A DNA stretch of 6,590 nucleotides from Bacteroidota bacterium (GTDB lineage: Bacteria > Bacteroidota > Ignavibacteria > Palsa-1295), in assembly GCA_025363505.1 (NCBI GenBank), contig JANYDV010000078.1, positions 1-6,590 on the forward strand, given 5' to 3'. The position numbers and the translations under genes are program-made. Of the stretch, positions 4,644 through 6,590 are shown in pieces. Numbering within the stretch: position 1 is the stretch's first letter; each line of letters starts with the position of its first letter. The notes under the pieces were generated by a model. That model saw only the letters and a list, made by a program, of their open reading frames with translations, did not search any database and was not told where the DNA came from.

Positions 4644-5411
4644 ATGGAAGCTATGGATTATATGTCAATATTACTTCGATGGTTACACATCGGAGCCGGA
4701 GTACTCTGGATCGGGCTACTCTACTTTTTTAATTTTGTAAACGGACCTTTCGCTGCCACGATGGATGGCGAAACAAAAAAGAAAGTGGTTCCGGAATTAA
4801 TGCCTCGTGCACTCTATTTTTTCCGTTGGGGTGCGGCTTATACTTGGCTTACCGGAATACTGTTGTTGGGACTCGTGTATTCTATGAGTCATATTTTCCT
4901 AATAAACCCAAGCGATAGTTCGGTTACTACCACATTACTATTTTGGTCCTTCTTGATCATGCCGCCACTATATGATCTCTTAGCAAAAAGTGCTCTCGGA
5001 AAGAATCCAAAAGTATTTGCTGCGATTTGCTTTCTGCTGGTCATTGGCATTATGTATTTGCTCGAAACAGCTCATGGCTTTAGTTATCGTGGGTCATTGA
5101 TGTATGTCGGTGCAATGTTCGGTACAACCATGGCATATAATGTATGGATGAGGATTTGGCCGTCACAGAGAAAGATCATTAACGGCATCAAAACCGGACC
5201 TCCGGCTGATCCGGCTATCGTTGCACTCGCCGGTGCACGCTCAAAGCACAATACTTATATGTCTGTACCTTTGGTATGGACGATGATCAATATGCATTCG
5301 GTCGCAATGGCAGGACAATGCAATACACTCATCATGGCAGGTGTCATTCTTGTTGGGTGGGGTCTCGTATTCTTAATGTACAAGAAAGCTGCTGCTGTAA
5401 AAGGCTTTTAA
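4644..5411 (+). CDS. Urate oxidase N-terminal domain (PuuD-like) membrane protein without cytochrome c domain
   Basis: A 255-aa integral membrane protein with about seven hydrophobic segments (roughly residues 7-32, 61-83, 95-115, 124-142, 150-170, 204-222, 227-246). It fits the Urate_ox_N family (PF06181): LLRWLHIGAGVLWIGLLYFF with His15, PRALYFFRWGAAYTWLTG (54-71), the ETAHGFSYRG loop with His144, MAYNVWMRIWPSQ (163-175), and KHNTYMSVPLVWTMINMHS with His202 and His218. In characterised PuuD this membrane domain precedes a cytochrome c domain that passes electrons from urate to the respiratory chain. Here the protein stops after the membrane part, with no CXXCH, and no cytochrome gene is in the window, so urate hydroxylation is unproven. 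The conserved histidines could hold heme or metal (inference). ATG 4644 is chosen for GGAG at 4632-4635. The gene follows DoxX by 111 nt and ends at a strong terminator. Confidence 0.82.
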   Translation: MEAMDYMSILLRWLHIGAGVLWIGLLYFFNFVNGPFAATMDGETKKKVVPELMPRALYFFRWGAAYTWLTGILLLGLVYSMSHIFLINPSDSSVTTTLLFWSFLIMPPLYDLLAKSALGKNPKVFAAICFLLVIGIMYLLETAHGFSYRGSLMYVGAMFGTTMAYNVWMRIWPSQRKIINGIKTGPPADPAIVALAGARSKHNTYMSVPLVWTMINMHSVAMAGQCNTLIMAGVILVGWGLVFLMYKKAAAVKGF

Positions 5412-5440
5412 TACTTCAACATATTTGCATTTGTAATTGA

Positions 5441-5474
5441 GGAATTGCGAGCGATTGCAATTCCTTTTTTTTTT
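5441..5474 (+). terminator. Intrinsic terminator after the PuuD-like gene
   Basis: A perfect 8-bp stem GGAATTGC/GCAATTCC (5441-5448 with 5457-5464) encloses an 8-nt loop and is followed by ten T (5465-5474), 29 nt after the stop codon. The minus strand lacks a T tract after the stem, so it is not a good terminator for the convergent surface-protein gene, which ends only 7 nt away. Confidence 0.92.
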
Positions 5475-5480
5475 ATGCTA

Positions 5481-6590
5481 TTACTTTTTCACGAACTTCA
5501 CAAGGTGGTAATCATCACCAAATGAATAGTGTAGTATATAGGACCCCGATGGAAATGCGCGAAGATCAAACAGGAGTTTCCCCTGAGCATTAATATTCTT
5601 TTTTGAAATGGCGTACACTTGATGACCAAGAATATCAGTAATATTGAGATCGAGAATCGAAGATGCTTCCCTACTATATTCCATGGTTAACTGATCGGAA
5701 GCGGGATTAGGGTAGAGTCTCAAATATTTCGAATCATACGGAGATATTACTTCGGCAGAGTGATCAATATGGATATATGTAATCATATCACTCTTCGATT
5801 CACAGCCCTGTTCATTTCTGACCCTCACTGAATATTGACCGGACATATTCGGGACAAGCATTCCAGTGGTGGCTCCAGCAAGGACTGTATCGTTGCGATA
5901 CCATTGATATGTCACAGCGTCAGAGCAAAAGAGCGAATCAGAATGCTGTGTCAGTATCGGCTTCGGAGGTTTTGGGTATACCGTGATTTCGAGAGCATTG
6001 GTTGAATCAATACAATCTAACCCTGCATTCTGTACAACGACATAATATTTTCCCGATGTTCCTACGGTGATCGAAGGAGTCTTCATTCCGTTCGACCAAC
6101 GATAGTTACCATAGACTTGAGACGTTGAGATCGTAATGCTGTCGCCGGCACAAAACTCAGTTGGTCCCGATAATCGGAAGCTTGGTTTTGGTTTTGGAAC
6201 TACGGTAATTGTGGTGAGTGCACTATTGGTACAACCGAATGAATCGGTGACAATTAATTTATAACTCGCAGTTGAAGTGATCGGCACATCGGCAATAGCT
6301 TTCGTAGCGAGTATTTTTCCGGTGGTAGGATCAACCCATTTGAAATGAAATGGACCATATCCTGTTGCTGAGCCGGACAAGCTATATATACCAAGCCCAC
6401 AGGTGGTCACATCACCACCAGCATTGACTGTAGGAGTTTGTACAATAACAATAACCGTGTCATAACTTCTTAAGTAATTGCCATCGGTTACACTCGTGAT
6501 ATAGGTGGTGGTTGCTGTCGGGGTGGCAGTTACGATCTCGTCATTGGTTGATGATAATCCTGTTGCCGGGCGCCATGTATAAGAATACGG
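5481..6590 (-). CDS. C-terminal part of a large T9SS-secreted surface protein with Ig/PKD-like repeats
   Basis: The minus-strand frame is open to the right edge, so the start lies outside; 369 residues are visible. In order: the end of an Ig/PKD-like repeat with YTWRPATGLSS and TATPTATTTYITSVTDG (1-51); a second repeat with GPFHFKWVDPTTGK and SYKLIVTDSFGC (52-132); a third with GPTEFCAGDSITISTS, YRWSNG and GKYYVVVQNAG (133-206); a fourth with DSLFCSDAVTYQWYRND and GQYSVRVRNEQGC (207-275). A C-terminal type IX sorting domain (about 290-369) begins LRLYPNPASDQL, has SILDLNITDILGHQVY and ends LVKFVKK. Such proteins cross the outer membrane by T9SS and are anchored or released after removal of this domain; adhesin or gliding roles are typical but not shown here. 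Cys residues recur within repeats. A GTG at 6410 is internal, not a start. The gene converges on the PuuD-like gene. Confidence 0.93.
   Translation of the reverse strand, partial: PYSYTWRPATGLSSTNDEIVTATPTATTTYITSVTDGNYLRSYDTVIVIVQTPTVNAGGDVTTCGLGIYSLSGSATGYGPFHFKWVDPTTGKILATKAIADVPITSTASYKLIVTDSFGCTNSALTTITVVPKPKPSFRLSGPTEFCAGDSITISTSQVYGNYRWSNGMKTPSITVGTSGKYYVVVQNAGLDCIDSTNALEITVYPKPPKPILTQHSDSLFCSDAVTYQWYRNDTVLAGATTGMLVPNMSGQYSVRVRNEQGCESKSDMITYIHIDHSAEVISPYDSKYLRLYPNPASDQLTMEYSREASSILDLNITDILGHQVYAISKKNINAQGKLLFDLRAFPSGSYILHYSFGDDYHLVKFVKK

Overview
The window looks like chromosomal DNA from a member of the Bacteroidota or a close relative in the FCB group, possibly an Ignavibacteria/Kapabacteria-like lineage. 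Three things point there. The protein at the right edge ends in a type IX secretion (T9SS) C-terminal sorting domain after a string of Ig/PKD-like repeats. Two promoter candidates match the Bacteroidota -7 consensus TAnnTTTG exactly. Shine-Dalgarno sequences are mostly weak or absent. The exact lineage is an inference.

Layout, left to right. (1) Positions 1-273, minus strand: N-terminal 91 residues of a protein that continues off the left edge; function not recognised. A 32-codon ORF ends 4 nt before its start, and a TAnnTTTG element lies upstream. (2) 451-500: a GC-rich block of inverted repeats with mutually exclusive pairings in the leader of ahcY. (3) 636-1919, plus strand: S-adenosylhomocysteine hydrolase of the short (about 420 aa) type, closed by a strong bidirectional terminator at 1943-1976. 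(4) About 1982-2128, plus strand: an orphan C-terminal remnant of an NAD(P)-binding epimerase-like gene, with no 5' part. (5) 2118-3395, minus strand: a likely two-gene unit made of a secreted PepSY-like protein followed by a COG4705-type membrane protein built from four tandem repeats. (6) 3396-3822: a 427-nt divergent intergenic stretch with no gene, holding a perfect dyad and a degenerate 20-nt direct repeat. (7) 3823-4532, plus strand: a DUF2277 gene overlapping a DoxX-family membrane protein by one base (TAATG). (8) 4644-5411, plus strand: a stand-alone urate-oxidase N-terminal (PuuD-like) membrane domain with its own TAnnTTTG promoter and a terminator at 5441-5474. (9) 5481-6590, minus strand: C-terminal 369 residues of a large T9SS-exported surface protein that begins beyond the right edge.

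Functionally this is mostly a housekeeping and envelope neighbourhood. AhcY recycles S-adenosylhomocysteine in the methyl cycle. Most of the other genes encode membrane or secreted proteins of poorly known role: PepSY-like, COG4705, DoxX, PuuD-like and the T9SS protein. I do not see a clear new multi-gene system. The items most worth checking are the switch-like ahcY leader, the gene remnant behind the ahcY terminator, the unrecognised partial gene at the left edge, and the DUF2277-DoxX-PuuD-like cluster.
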